Source: Alcaligenaceae bacterium | GTDB lineage: Bacteria > Pseudomonadota > Gammaproteobacteria > Burkholderiales > Burkholderiaceae_B | Assembly (NCBI GenBank): GCA_012727555.1 | Contig: JAAYGT010000099.1 | Location: forward strand, 1 to 36,427 | Direction of reading: 5' to 3' | DNA: 36,427 nt | Shown: positions 8,780-17,158 of the stretch, piece after piece | Numbering within the stretch: the first letter of the stretch is position 1 | Layout: each line of letters opens with the position of its first letter | Position numbers and translations under genes: made by a program | The notes under the pieces: model-generated | The model's input: only the letters and a program-made list of their open reading frames with translations | The model's database searches: none | What the model was told of the DNA's origin: nothing

Positions 8780-9280
8780 ATGGCCAAAGAAAAACACGTT
8801 TCCGAAACACCTGCCACCCGCTTCCTGAAACAGCACAAGATCGCATTCACCGAACACCCCTACGACTACGTGGATCACGGCGGGGCGCGCGAGTCTTCCC
8901 GGCAACTGGGGTTCCCCCTGAACCAGGTGGCCAAAACCCTGATCATGGAAGACGAAAACGGCAAGCCGCTGATCATCGTCATGCATGGCGACTGTGAAGT
9001 TTCAACCAAAAACCTGGCCCGACAGATCAATGTCAAGCGCGTAACGCCGTGCACGCCTGCCGTGGCAGAACGCAACTCGGGCTACCAGGTGGGTGGCACC
9101 TCGCCGTTTGCCACGCGCAAGGCCATGCCGGTTCATATCGAAGAAACCTTGCTGGCCTACCCGGTGATCTACGTCAATGGTGGGCGTCGTGGCTACCTGG
9201 TGGGCGTTTCCCCGGTTGATTTGCAATCGGCACTGAAGGCCAGGGCAGTCAATGTGGCGATGCCGGCCACCCCTTCGTAA
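8780..9280 (+). CDS. ybaK: Cys-tRNA(Pro)/Cys-tRNA(Cys) deacylase, YbaK/EbsC family
   Basis: Trans-editing enzyme that removes cysteine wrongly attached to tRNA-Pro; members can also act on Cys-tRNA-Cys. The 166-residue product has the YbaK features: ATRFLKQHKIAFTEHPYDY at the start, a VAKTLIMED strand containing the conserved lysine, VMHGDCEVSTKNLARQINVKRV, then the GYQVGGTSPFATRKAMPVHIEETLL loop. The ATG at 8780 gives the family N-terminus (MAKEKHVSETP). An open frame exists further upstream to 8723 but adds an unlikely leader. It lies about 120 nt after xerD. No strong terminator follows; an 8-bp hairpin near 9308-9330 is weak. Confidence 0.93.
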   Translation: MAKEKHVSETPATRFLKQHKIAFTEHPYDYVDHGGARESSRQLGFPLNQVAKTLIMEDENGKPLIIVMHGDCEVSTKNLARQINVKRVTPCTPAVAERNSGYQVGGTSPFATRKAMPVHIEETLLAYPVIYVNGGRRGYLVGVSPVDLQSALKARAVNVAMPATPS

Positions 9281-9406
9281 ACTGCAACCAGGCAGCGTAA
9301 CAATGCCAGGTATTCGTAGAAGCCGAATGCCCCTTTAGAGAATTTGAACTGGCCTGATTCCTGCATGCTTCATAGACTGTGCATCTCTGTTTGAAACAGG
9401 ATTGTC

Positions 9407-10636
9407 ATGATAGCTGAAGCTTTGAAGGGTGTTCGCGTGATTGATCTGTCACGCATACTGGCCGGGCCATGGTGCACCCAGAATCTGGCCGACCTGGGCG
9501 CTGAAGTCATTAAAATCGAACGACCTGGGTCAGGCGATGATACGCGTGGCTGGGGTCCTCCGTTTCTTGAGTCGCTTGATGCCTCTGAATCTGTTTCAGC
9601 CTACTTTGTGTGCTGCAACAGAAACAAGAAATCAGTTTGCCTCGACTTCAAAAATCCCATTCATAAAAAACACCTTCTTGATTTGGTCCGCAGTGCCGAC
9701 ATCGTCGTAGAGAACTACAAAGTCGGAACACTCAAGACATACGGCCTGGACTACGAGAGCCTGAAACCGATCAACCCAGGTCTGATTTATCTTTCAATTA
9801 CCGGCTATGGGCAAGATGGTCCCAAGTCAGACCGGCCGGGATACGACTACATTTTTCAGGGTCTGGGTGGTCTCATGAGCTACACAGGCCACCCGGATGG
9901 TGAGGCCGGCGGTGGCCCGCTGCGTACCGGCGTGGCCGTTGTTGACATCACCACCGGCATGTATGCCACCTCTGCACTTTTGGCCGCACTGTTCCAGCGC
10001 AAAACAACGGGTAAAGGTGCCTTTCTGGATATCGCCCTGCTTGATGTTGCGGTTGCCATGAACGCCAACCAGGCATCAAATTACCTTGTTTCAGGTACGG
10101 CGCCGCAGCGCACGGGCAACGCACACCCGAACCTGGCGCCCTACGAAGTATTCAAGGCGGCCGATGGGTATTTCATTCTGGCCGTTGGCAATGACACTCA
10201 GTTCGAGCGTCTGTGCATCCTGCTCGAAACACCCTGGCTAAGCAGCGACCCGCGCTTCAAGAACAATGCGCAGCGTCTTGAAAATCTGTCCGCACTCCGG
10301 TCATTACTGGGTCAGGCGTTTGTTCACGCCCCGCGTGACTTCTGGGGCAAGGCGCTTCAGGAACGCGGCATATCATGGGGAACGGTCAACACCCTGGATG
10401 ACGTGTTTTCAGATGAACAGGTCATGCATCGTGCGATGCTGAGCAGAACACACCATCCGTACTATGGCGACATTCCCTTGGTCCGCAACCCGATGCTTTC
10501 GTCGTTCCAGGAAAGACATCAGCAACCCTGCCCCCCGCCCAGGCTCGGGGAGCACACAGAAGACATACTGAATCAATTTTCCAACCCTGGTCGAGATCCA
10601 GAATTCACCGAAAACACACGACCTGTCAAAGGTTGA
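9407..10636 (+). CDS. Class III CoA-transferase, CaiB/BaiF family
   Basis: Predicted cytoplasmic enzyme that moves CoA between carboxylic acids, 409 residues, the normal size for formyl-CoA/carnitine-CoA transferases. Seen in the sequence: LKGVRVIDLSRILAGPWCTQNLADLGAEVIKIERP at the N-terminus, then GDDTRGWGPPF, the RNKKSVCLDFKNP block, and TGVAVVDITTGMYA, whose D180 corresponds to the catalytic aspartate that forms the acyl anhydride. AGGA precedes the ATG. It starts a plus-strand cluster with a Bug receptor, an enoyl-CoA hydratase and a LysR regulator, so activation of an imported acid for beta-oxidation-like breakdown is a fair inference. The substrate is unknown. Confidence 0.93.
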   Translation: MIAEALKGVRVIDLSRILAGPWCTQNLADLGAEVIKIERPGSGDDTRGWGPPFLESLDASESVSAYFVCCNRNKKSVCLDFKNPIHKKHLLDLVRSADIVVENYKVGTLKTYGLDYESLKPINPGLIYLSITGYGQDGPKSDRPGYDYIFQGLGGLMSYTGHPDGEAGGGPLRTGVAVVDITTGMYATSALLAALFQRKTTGKGAFLDIALLDVAVAMNANQASNYLVSGTAPQRTGNAHPNLAPYEVFKAADGYFILAVGNDTQFERLCILLETPWLSSDPRFKNNAQRLENLSALRSLLGQAFVHAPRDFWGKALQERGISWGTVNTLDDVFSDEQVMHRAMLSRTHHPYYGDIPLVRNPMLSSFQERHQQPCPPPRLGEHTEDILNQFSNPGRDPEFTENTRPVKG

Positions 10637-10661
10637 TATGTCACTCATCAAAGGAGATAAA

Positions 10662-11630
10662 ATGCTGAAAACCCTGAAGCCTGCATCTGTACTGGCTGCC
10701 GTATGTCTCGCTCCCGGAGTCGCCCTGGCCGCCTATCCCGAACGCCCGATTCAATTGATCGTGCCCTATGCACCCGGCGGAACGACTGACCTTATGGCAC
10801 GCATCGTTGCGCCCAAACTTGGCGAAACGCTCGGTCAGTCCGTGATCATCGTAAACAAGCCGGGCGCAGGAGGCGCCTTGGGCAGTGCGTTTGCCGCAAA
10901 GGAAAAACCGGACGGCTACACGCTGGTGATGGCTGTGGAAAGCTCACACGCCGTCAATCCCAGTGTCCAGAAAACATCCATGTACGATCCGATCAAGGAC
11001 TTTGCCCCGATCAGCAACTTGGCCAATGTGCTCGGCGTACTTGACGTCAACGCCAACTCGAACATCAAAACATTTGCAGAACTGGTCACGGCACTGAAGA
11101 AAGACCCCGGGAAGATGTCTTATGGCTCCTCGGGGAACGGTGGGTACAGCCATTTGTATGGCCAGCGCTTTCTTGCCGCAACTGGCACCGACATGCTGCA
11201 CGTGCCCTACAAAGGCCTGGGCCCAGCCATGACAGATTTACTCGCAGGACAAATCGATGTGATTTTTGATAACCTGCCGTCATCAGCAGGACAAATTCAG
11301 GCAGGTAAAATCCGCCCCCTGGCCGTTGCAGCCCCAGAACGGCTCAAGAGCATGCCCGATGTACCAACCTACGCCGAAGTGGGCTATCCCACGTTGAATA
11401 CACCCTCTTGGTTCGGTCTGGCCGCCCCGGCCAATGTGCCTGACACCATCCTTGAAACACTTAACAAGGCTGTTGGCAAAGTACTTGCAGATCCCGGAGT
11501 GATTGCCCAGATTGAAGGACAAGGCGCTGTGCCAAACTACACGACCCGCGCCGAATTTGCGTCCATCATCAAAAACTCGAACACGCAATGGCAAGACGTC
11601 GTGAAAGCCATCAACTTCGAGAAAATGTAA
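10662..11630 (+). CDS. Bug/TctC-family tripartite tricarboxylate transporter receptor
   Basis: Periplasmic solute-binding protein of the Bug family, about 322 residues. A Sec signal peptide (MLKTLKPASVLAAVCLAPGVALA) is followed by the mature start AYPERPIQLIVPYAPGGTTD, the family hallmark. Later blocks YGSSGNGGYSHL, MLHVPYKGLGPAMTDLLAGQIDVIFDNLPSS and IRPLAVAAPERLKSMPDVPTYAE are also typical. ATG 10662 is chosen because AAAGGAGAT lies just upstream; the upstream in-frame ATG at 10638 lacks this. No TctA or TctB membrane subunits are present. Location between a CoA-transferase and an enoyl-CoA hydratase suggests that it captures the carboxylic acid degraded by the cluster. Confidence 0.95.
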   Translation: MLKTLKPASVLAAVCLAPGVALAAYPERPIQLIVPYAPGGTTDLMARIVAPKLGETLGQSVIIVNKPGAGGALGSAFAAKEKPDGYTLVMAVESSHAVNPSVQKTSMYDPIKDFAPISNLANVLGVLDVNANSNIKTFAELVTALKKDPGKMSYGSSGNGGYSHLYGQRFLAATGTDMLHVPYKGLGPAMTDLLAGQIDVIFDNLPSSAGQIQAGKIRPLAVAAPERLKSMPDVPTYAEVGYPTLNTPSWFGLAAPANVPDTILETLNKAVGKVLADPGVIAQIEGQGAVPNYTTRAEFASIIKNSNTQWQDVVKAINFEKM

Positions 11631-11714
11631 CGACTGCGCGCTGCGTGATGCGTCACCGCATTGCGCACGCTGCCCCCATTATGGAAACCACTCAGACCCG
11701 AGCTTGAACAACCC

Positions 11715-12491
11715 ATGAACTTCCAGAACACACATACGCAACTCACCCTGGCCGAAAACGGGGTTGCCACGCTGACCATGACCAACGCAGGCTCACTGAA
11801 TATCCTGGGTACACCGGTCATTCAGGCCATGCTCGAAGCACTGGATAAGGTGCGCCATAACCCTCAGTCACGTGTCCTCGTGATCCGTGGTGAAAGTGAC
11901 AAAGCATTTGTCGCCGGAGCCGACATCAAGGAAATGGCCAAGCTGACACCTGACTCCGCAAAAACCTTCATCGACACCCTGCGTCAATTATGTGATGCAG
12001 TGCGTCACATGCCCTTTCCAGTCATCGCCCGTATCCCGGGATGGTGTCTGGGCGGCGGCATGGAATTCGCGCTGGCCTGCGACCTGCGGATCGCCTCGGA
12101 TCAGGCCCACATGGGCATGCCTGAAGTAAAAGTGGGTATTCCATCGGTCATTCATGCGGCCCTTATCCCCCGACTGATCGGCCAGGCCCGCGCGAATTGG
12201 CTCTTGCTGACCGGGGAAGTGGTCAATGCCCAACAATGTCTGAGCTGGGGACTGGTTGACCAGGTGGTTAGCTCAGATGAACTGGATGCAGCGGTTTCTA
12301 AAATAGCCAATGCCCTGGCTGAACTGGGCCCGGCTGTACTGGCTCAGCAAAAACGGCTTCTGCGCGAGTGGGAAGACGAGCCTCTGGATCAATCCATCCA
12401 GAAAAGCATCCAGGAATTTGGAACAGCGTTCACAACCGGGGAGCCTCAACGCTATATGCAGCATTTCCTGGCTGAAAAAGCCAGGCGATAA
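11715..12491 (+). CDS. Enoyl-CoA hydratase/isomerase (crotonase) family protein
   Basis: Crotonase-fold enzyme of 258 residues. The oxyanion-hole blocks KAFVAGADIKEM and IPGWCLGGGMEFALACD are intact. Both hydratase glutamates appear to be present, E117 in GGGME and E137 in MPEV, 20 residues apart as in classic enoyl-CoA hydratase. The usual GAGGTQRL loop is replaced by IPSVIHAALIPRLIG, so the exact reaction is open. ATG 11715 fits the family; the frame extends back to a TTG at 11661. The gene sits about 84 nt after the Bug receptor and before a LysR regulator, which supports a role in breakdown of an acyl-CoA. Confidence 0.9.
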   Translation: MNFQNTHTQLTLAENGVATLTMTNAGSLNILGTPVIQAMLEALDKVRHNPQSRVLVIRGESDKAFVAGADIKEMAKLTPDSAKTFIDTLRQLCDAVRHMPFPVIARIPGWCLGGGMEFALACDLRIASDQAHMGMPEVKVGIPSVIHAALIPRLIGQARANWLLLTGEVVNAQQCLSWGLVDQVVSSDELDAAVSKIANALAELGPAVLAQQKRLLREWEDEPLDQSIQKSIQEFGTAFTTGEPQRYMQHFLAEKARR

Positions 12492-12611
12492 GTCAAGTTC
12501 CGGCAGCGCCTGCAACCCTGATCACGCGCGATATTTATGGGATCCCGGTTGTAGGCCTGAACCACACGGGCTATGCTTTGCCTGAACTGACTTTGCAGGC
12601 ACTGCACCACA

Positions 12612-13547
12612 ATGCGATACGAACTGAAAGACTTGCGACTGTTCAAGGCGATTGTCGATGCCAGAAACCTGTCAGCGGGTGCGCAGGCGCTGCACATGAC
12701 AGCATCATCGGCCAGCTATCGTCTGAAAAACCTGGAATATGTCGTAGGCAGTGCGCTGTTTCACAGGACATCAAGGGGCATGGTGCCCACACCCGCCGGC
12801 CAGGTGCTTTTAAAGCATACGCGTAACCTGCTGGCCAACGTTGAAACCATGCACGGGGAACTCACCCAGTTCTCGGCAAACCTGAAGGGCAGTGTAAGGC
12901 TATTGGCCAACAGCAGCTCATTGAACGGCTTCATCATTCCGAGCCTTGCCCGCTTTCTGGTCAGCAATACAGGTATAAATATTGACCTGAAAGAAAAAGA
13001 CAGCCTGAGCATTCCTGGCCTTATTCTTTCAGGCGACGCCGATATTGGCATCGTAGCCGGCGAGACGGACTCAACCTATCCCGATCTGCACGCACGGTTA
13101 TACGCTGTAGACACCTTGGTATGCGCCGCGCCCATCGAACATCCCGTACTTGCCCAAAACAACGTCAAACTGCGCCAGATACTGTTGCACGACATTGTTT
13201 CTCTGGACAGAAAAAGCAGCAATGCGCTTTTTCTGGAACGACAGACAAAAACATCGGGCCTGACACTGAATCCACGCGTTCATGTCCAGGACTTTCCTTC
13301 GGTTCTGTATCTTGTGGAAGCGGGCGTAGGCCTGGCTGTTGTGCCGTACAGTGTGGCCAGGCCACGCGCTGAGGCCGGCAGGATCAAGGTGGTTGCCATT
13401 GACGAGGCCTGGGCTGTGCGTCATCTGTATCTGCTGACGCACACAAACTCACCCCAGGAAAATCTGATCGCTCAATTTTCCCAGATCCTGCTCAACGACC
13501 CGGAGGTTGTGACGACACGGCCTGCAGCAGTTGCTCCGCAGGCCTGA
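12612..13547 (+). CDS. LysR-family transcriptional regulator
   Basis: Predicted DNA-binding regulator of 311 residues. The N-terminal winged helix-turn-helix is clear: LKDLRLFKAIVDARNLSAGAQALHMTASSASYRLKNLE at about 5-42, then LFHRTSRGMVPTPAGQVLL. It is followed by a substrate-binding-like effector domain (SGDADIGIVAG, YLVEAGVGLAVVPYSVA). It is co-directional with and about 120 nt downstream of the enoyl-CoA hydratase gene and probably controls the CoA-transferase cluster, possibly in answer to the imported acid or its CoA ester. Its last 56 bp overlap tail to tail with the minus-strand gene ending at 13492. Confidence 0.94.
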   Translation: MRYELKDLRLFKAIVDARNLSAGAQALHMTASSASYRLKNLEYVVGSALFHRTSRGMVPTPAGQVLLKHTRNLLANVETMHGELTQFSANLKGSVRLLANSSSLNGFIIPSLARFLVSNTGINIDLKEKDSLSIPGLILSGDADIGIVAGETDSTYPDLHARLYAVDTLVCAAPIEHPVLAQNNVKLRQILLHDIVSLDRKSSNALFLERQTKTSGLTLNPRVHVQDFPSVLYLVEAGVGLAVVPYSVARPRAEAGRIKVVAIDEAWAVRHLYLLTHTNSPQENLIAQFSQILLNDPEVVTTRPAAVAPQA

Positions 13548-14067
13548 ACTGATAATCAGGAACAATCAGTACGTTTTCATCGCCGGGAATGCGCACATAA
13601 CGACCGAAGCCGTCCGGGGCTTTGTGCCCCACCGAAAGCGCGGCCAATGGGGTATCGCCCTGGCCGGTGATGATCAGTTCAATGGCAGGCTGCTCAAGAC
13701 CGAAAGGCTTGAAGTCGTTGTCGGGCGGCAGAAACTCACGATCGATACGCGCCTGCGACAGCAGGTTCAGGTAAGCATTGATGTCAAAAACGCCTGGATC
13801 CATGACCTGCTGATCCGTTTTCCATTGCGCTGGAGCCGTACGCTGCAGCACCCATTCGCGCCCCGGCACGCGCACAACCAGACGCAGGGCATCCTCCGGT
13901 TCCCAGACATAAAGTTTGTGAGGTTCGTGAGCATCGCCATGATGGTGGTGATGCCCGGGCCGGACCACCGGCCCTTTCGTATCGGTACCGAACACCTGCC
14001 AGCCGATACCCGCCACCCCTGCAACCAGAACGAGCCCCCAGACCCACAACCTGCTTTTGCCCGCCAT
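13492..14067 (-). CDS. Membrane-anchored DUF4340-like protein with histidine cluster
   Basis: Protein of 191 residues with one N-terminal membrane segment (about 8-24) and a periplasmic body. Just after the membrane segment lies a metal-binding-like stretch, HHHHHGDAHEPH (H39-H43, H47, H50). The rest resembles DUF4340 domains: REWVLQRTAPAQWKTD, then DINAYLNLLSQARIDREF, VGHKAPDGFGRYVRIPG and VLIVPDYQF. I do not know its biochemical role. Its ATG lies one base past the stop of the GldG-like gene, so it is the last member of that ABC operon. DUF4340 proteins are often found with GldF/GldG-type transporters. The 3' end overlaps the LysR gene by 56 bp. Confidence 0.82.
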   Translation of the reverse strand: MAGKSRLWVWGLVLVAGVAGIGWQVFGTDTKGPVVRPGHHHHHGDAHEPHKLYVWEPEDALRLVVRVPGREWVLQRTAPAQWKTDQQVMDPGVFDINAYLNLLSQARIDREFLPPDNDFKPFGLEQPAIELIITGQGDTPLAALSVGHKAPDGFGRYVRIPGDENVLIVPDYQFRPAEQLLQAVSSQPPGR

Positions 14068-14068
14068 G

Positions 14069-15460
14069 TCAGCGACGCCTCCACCAAAGAAACACCCCGA
14101 ACATGATGGCCAACAAGGGCATGAGTACCGAAGCGAGGAAAAAACTGAAACGCATCTGGGTATTGGTTAGCTGGACAGAGTCGGATTGATAGTGACGAGG
14201 CCGGATATCGATCAGTTTTTCCTGCTGCAACAGATAATTGACCGCATTGACGAACAAAACCCCATTACCCAGCACCGGATAGTGGCGGTTGGTGGCGAAA
14301 TCGGCATCCCCGACCAGCAGCAACGAGGCACCTTCCCCACCACCCGAAACGGGTGTATCACCGATTCTGCGCGTAGCCAGCAGCATCAGGGTACGGGCTT
14401 CACGCAGATCAGGCTGCCCGTCGGGATGCGTGGAATCACTGCTCAGAACCAGCGGTGAGACACTGACCGCTTCAGCCAGGCCCTGAGGCGCCGGGGTGAA
14501 CCAGGAGGTGCCGGGAAAGAAAACAGCCGGCAGATTACGCATGATGGCGTGACGGGGAAAATCGGAAACAGCCGGTGAACCACGGTCGTTCTGATAATGA
14601 CGTGAAGGGTCGATAACGGCCTGACCATGATGAACAATGCCGAATGTATCCAGTACGGGTTGCAGGCCATGCTGCACGTTGGGCTCCAGCATCAGCACAG
14701 CCCGCCCGCCCTCAGCCAGGTAACGGGTAAGGTGCCGGGTTTCATTGCTCGCAAAAGCACGTCGCGGGCCGGCCACAACCACCAGGTCACACCCCCGGAA
14801 AGGGGTATCCCCCTGGGATGGCAATACAGTACGTACGGTGTACCCCAAGGTTTGCAACGCGTCGTTGACCATGCTCATGCCATGACGTTCATGCACTTCG
14901 GTGCGAGCCACCAGATTTTCATCTTCACCGTGATCTTCGAGATCATCGAGCTGCTTCAGGCTGAACGGATTGGCTTCCAGATGCCCTTCTGTAAAACAGA
15001 CTGTCTGGTTGGTCTGGTTCAGGATGCGGATCAAGCCGTTGGTGAAATCGGTTTCGGTTCCGCCATTGATGGTCAGGCTGCGCCCTGAGGACTGGAGCAC
15101 GGCACTGCCTGCAAACTGAACCCCGAGACGACGTGCCTCGGCAGGTTGCAACGTGGGATCCACGCCCTGTACGCGGATGTTGTCGTTGGCCGCCTGATAC
15201 TGACGCAACAGCCCCAGGGCGTCGACCATGCTTTTATTGCGCACATCGTAGAACCAGGTGATATCGACCGGCTCGTCAACACCTTCAAGCACTTTCAAGG
15301 TTTCAGGACCAATGCTGTACACCCGGCCCGAAGTGAGGTCAAGGCGCCCAAGGTTCTGATAAGCCCAGATGTTGGCAGCAACCAGCAGGCTGAGTACAGC
15401 CAGCAATGGCAGAGCCAGGGCGAGCCCCCCCTTCCAGCCACGAAAACGGGGGGTATTCAT
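14069..15460 (-). CDS. GldG-like ABC transporter auxiliary protein
   Basis: Protein of 463 residues with a membrane segment near each end (about 13-35 and 437-459) and a large periplasmic middle, the architecture of GldG/ABC-type uncharacterised proteins. Seen: SGRVYSIGPETLKVLEGVDEPVDITWFYD, a DPTLQPAEARRLGV stretch, NGLIRILNQTNQTVCFTEGHLEAN, and VVVAGPRRAFASNETRHLTRYLAEGGRAVLMLEP, a GATase-like fold signature of this family. It overlaps the permease stop by 4 bp (ATGA) and is followed directly by the DUF4340-like gene. In Bacteroidetes GldG works in gliding. In proteobacteria its relatives have no settled function. Confidence 0.88.
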   Translation of the reverse strand: MNTPRFRGWKGGLALALPLLAVLSLLVAANIWAYQNLGRLDLTSGRVYSIGPETLKVLEGVDEPVDITWFYDVRNKSMVDALGLLRQYQAANDNIRVQGVDPTLQPAEARRLGVQFAGSAVLQSSGRSLTINGGTETDFTNGLIRILNQTNQTVCFTEGHLEANPFSLKQLDDLEDHGEDENLVARTEVHERHGMSMVNDALQTLGYTVRTVLPSQGDTPFRGCDLVVVAGPRRAFASNETRHLTRYLAEGGRAVLMLEPNVQHGLQPVLDTFGIVHHGQAVIDPSRHYQNDRGSPAVSDFPRHAIMRNLPAVFFPGTSWFTPAPQGLAEAVSVSPLVLSSDSTHPDGQPDLREARTLMLLATRRIGDTPVSGGGEGASLLLVGDADFATNRHYPVLGNGVLFVNAVNYLLQQEKLIDIRPRHYQSDSVQLTNTQMRFSFFLASVLMPLLAIMFGVFLWWRRR

Positions 15461-16170
15461 CGTAACCTCCGGAGCTTGAGCACCTGCACGGCCACAAGCA
15501 GTGAAAATAAAATGACACTGCAGAAATAGACCAGGGCACCGCCCGACAAGACCCCGCGAATGAGGTCCACATGATGCGCCGAAAGCGACAAATGCAAGAA
15601 GAAGGCGGAAAGCGCAGGAATGAAATTCAGGGCCGCTGGATAATCAATAAACCAGAGCAGCACCAGAATGCCCCAGGTGATCAGCGCTGCCACCACCTGA
15701 TTGGAGCAGGCGCTGGAAACAGCCAGACCGATGGCCAGAAACATGGCACCGAAAAGGAACGTACCCACGTACCCTCCCAGGATCGGCCCAAAATCGGGAT
15801 TACCGTAAAAAACCAGCGGTATCACGGCGGTTGCCGTACCGGCAACCATCAGAAAGAGCACGAACAGACCCGCGAAAAACTTGCCCAGCACCGTTGCGAC
15901 ATCGTTCAGGGGCAAGGTGAGCAACAGTTCGATGGTACCGGTCTTGTTTTCTTCGGCAAAAATGCGCATGGTCAGCAACGGCATGACCAGGATCATGAGA
16001 ATGATCATATTGTGGAACGACGTTACCATTTGCGCCGTATTCACAAAAAACAGATTGAAACTGAACAGATAACCGCATAGAGCCCAGAATACAGCAACGA
16101 CTGCCAGCGCAATGGGCGTGGCAAAATATTCGTTCAATTCCTTTACAAACACCGCACGTAAACCGTTCAT
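15457..16170 (-). CDS. ABC transporter permease, GldF/NosY-like (ABC-2 type)
   Basis: Integral membrane protein of 237 residues with about six hydrophobic segments and the conserved MRIFAEENKTGTIELLLTLPL loop typical of GldF/NosY-type ABC-2 permeases. The N-terminus VFVKELNEYFATPIALAVVAVFWAL also fits. It overlaps the ATPase stop by 4 bp and the GldG-like start by 4 bp, so the genes are translationally coupled. It likely forms the membrane channel of an exporter or extruder with the neighbouring ATPase. The substrate is unknown. Confidence 0.9.
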   Translation of the reverse strand: MNGLRAVFVKELNEYFATPIALAVVAVFWALCGYLFSFNLFFVNTAQMVTSFHNMIILMILVMPLLTMRIFAEENKTGTIELLLTLPLNDVATVLGKFFAGLFVLFLMVAGTATAVIPLVFYGNPDFGPILGGYVGTFLFGAMFLAIGLAVSSACSNQVVAALITWGILVLLWFIDYPAALNFIPALSAFFLHLSLSAHHVDLIRGVLSGGALVYFCSVILFSLLVAVQVLKLRRLR

Positions 16171-17102
16171 GCCAAAGCCTCGGTCAGGGAGTCACTGCGC
16201 CTGACGGCTTCAATGAGAAGATCTTCGATGTGGGTGCTTCGGTAGTGCGCCTGCAACACCTGCCCTTCACGCATCGCAACAGCCAGGACAGGATCAATGG
16301 TGTCGGGTTGGGTGTGGAAGGCCACGGCCAATGTGAAGACACCGGCATCAAACAGACTGACCGTTGGCGTGCCCACCACACCGGGCAGTCGTGCCAAGGC
16401 CTGGGCCAGCACCTGGGATTCGGCACCACGCCACTGAAGTTCGAGCACGACCGAGCCGGCTTGGCCCGTGGAAACCAGCGGCACATCGGCAATGAGACGA
16501 CCATGCCGCAGAATAAGGGCCCGGGTACACAACGCCTGCACTTCCTGCATGAGATGGCTGGAAAAAATGACCGCCCTGCCCTGCGCCTGGGCACGAATCA
16601 TTTCACGGGCCTCGATGATCTGGATGGGATCCAGGCCGTTGGTTGCCTCATCGAGCAAAAGGATGCCAGGATCGGCAAGAATCGCCTGCCCGAGCCCTAC
16701 CCTTTGCCGAAACCCCTTCGACAAACGGCCGATCGCCGTTGAACGAACGGATTCGAGATTGAATGCGTGTATGGAACGTTCGATGCCTTGTGCAAGTGCC
16801 TTGCCGGAAAGCCCCTTGCAGCGCCCTACAAACCCAAGGTACTGGGTAACGGTAAGCGCGTCGTACAGGGGGGCACGTTCAGGCAGGTAGCCGACCGAGG
16901 GACGGGCCCCGCCCGAGAAGCTGACCCGACCTTGATCGGGTTCGTAGTAACCCGCGACCAGACGCAACGTGGTGGTTTTGCCGCTGCCGTTGGGACCGAG
17001 CAGGCCGACTATTTCACCCGGCCTGACCGTGAAACTGAGGTTGTGTAAAACCTGACGTGAACCGAAAAACTTGTTGACACTTTCCAGGGAAACAATAGAC
17101 AT
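16167..17102 (-). CDS. ABC transporter ATP-binding protein, GldA/NosF-like
   Basis: ATPase of the Gld-like transporter, 311 residues from the ATG at 17102 (MSIVSLESVNKFFGSRQVL). Motifs: Walker A GPNGSGKTT (36-44), a Q-loop region reading GYLPERAPLY in which the usual Gln is replaced as in other CcmA-type ATPases, signature LSKGFRQRVGL, Walker B ILLLDEATNGLD and switch SSH. A C-terminal extension of about 90 residues follows, as in exporter ATPases. The frame also has an ATG at 17120 with no better ribosome binding site. First gene of the four-gene operon. Confidence 0.93.
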   Translation of the reverse strand: MSIVSLESVNKFFGSRQVLHNLSFTVRPGEIVGLLGPNGSGKTTTLRLVAGYYEPDQGRVSFSGGARPSVGYLPERAPLYDALTVTQYLGFVGRCKGLSGKALAQGIERSIHAFNLESVRSTAIGRLSKGFRQRVGLGQAILADPGILLLDEATNGLDPIQIIEAREMIRAQAQGRAVIFSSHLMQEVQALCTRALILRHGRLIADVPLVSTGQAGSVVLELQWRGAESQVLAQALARLPGVVGTPTVSLFDAGVFTLAVAFHTQPDTIDPVLAVAMREGQVLQAHYRSTHIEDLLIEAVRRSDSLTEALA

Positions 17103-17158
17103 GCGAAACCACAACCCCATGCTGCAACAGACGAAAAGAACGGATCAGAACAACGGGA

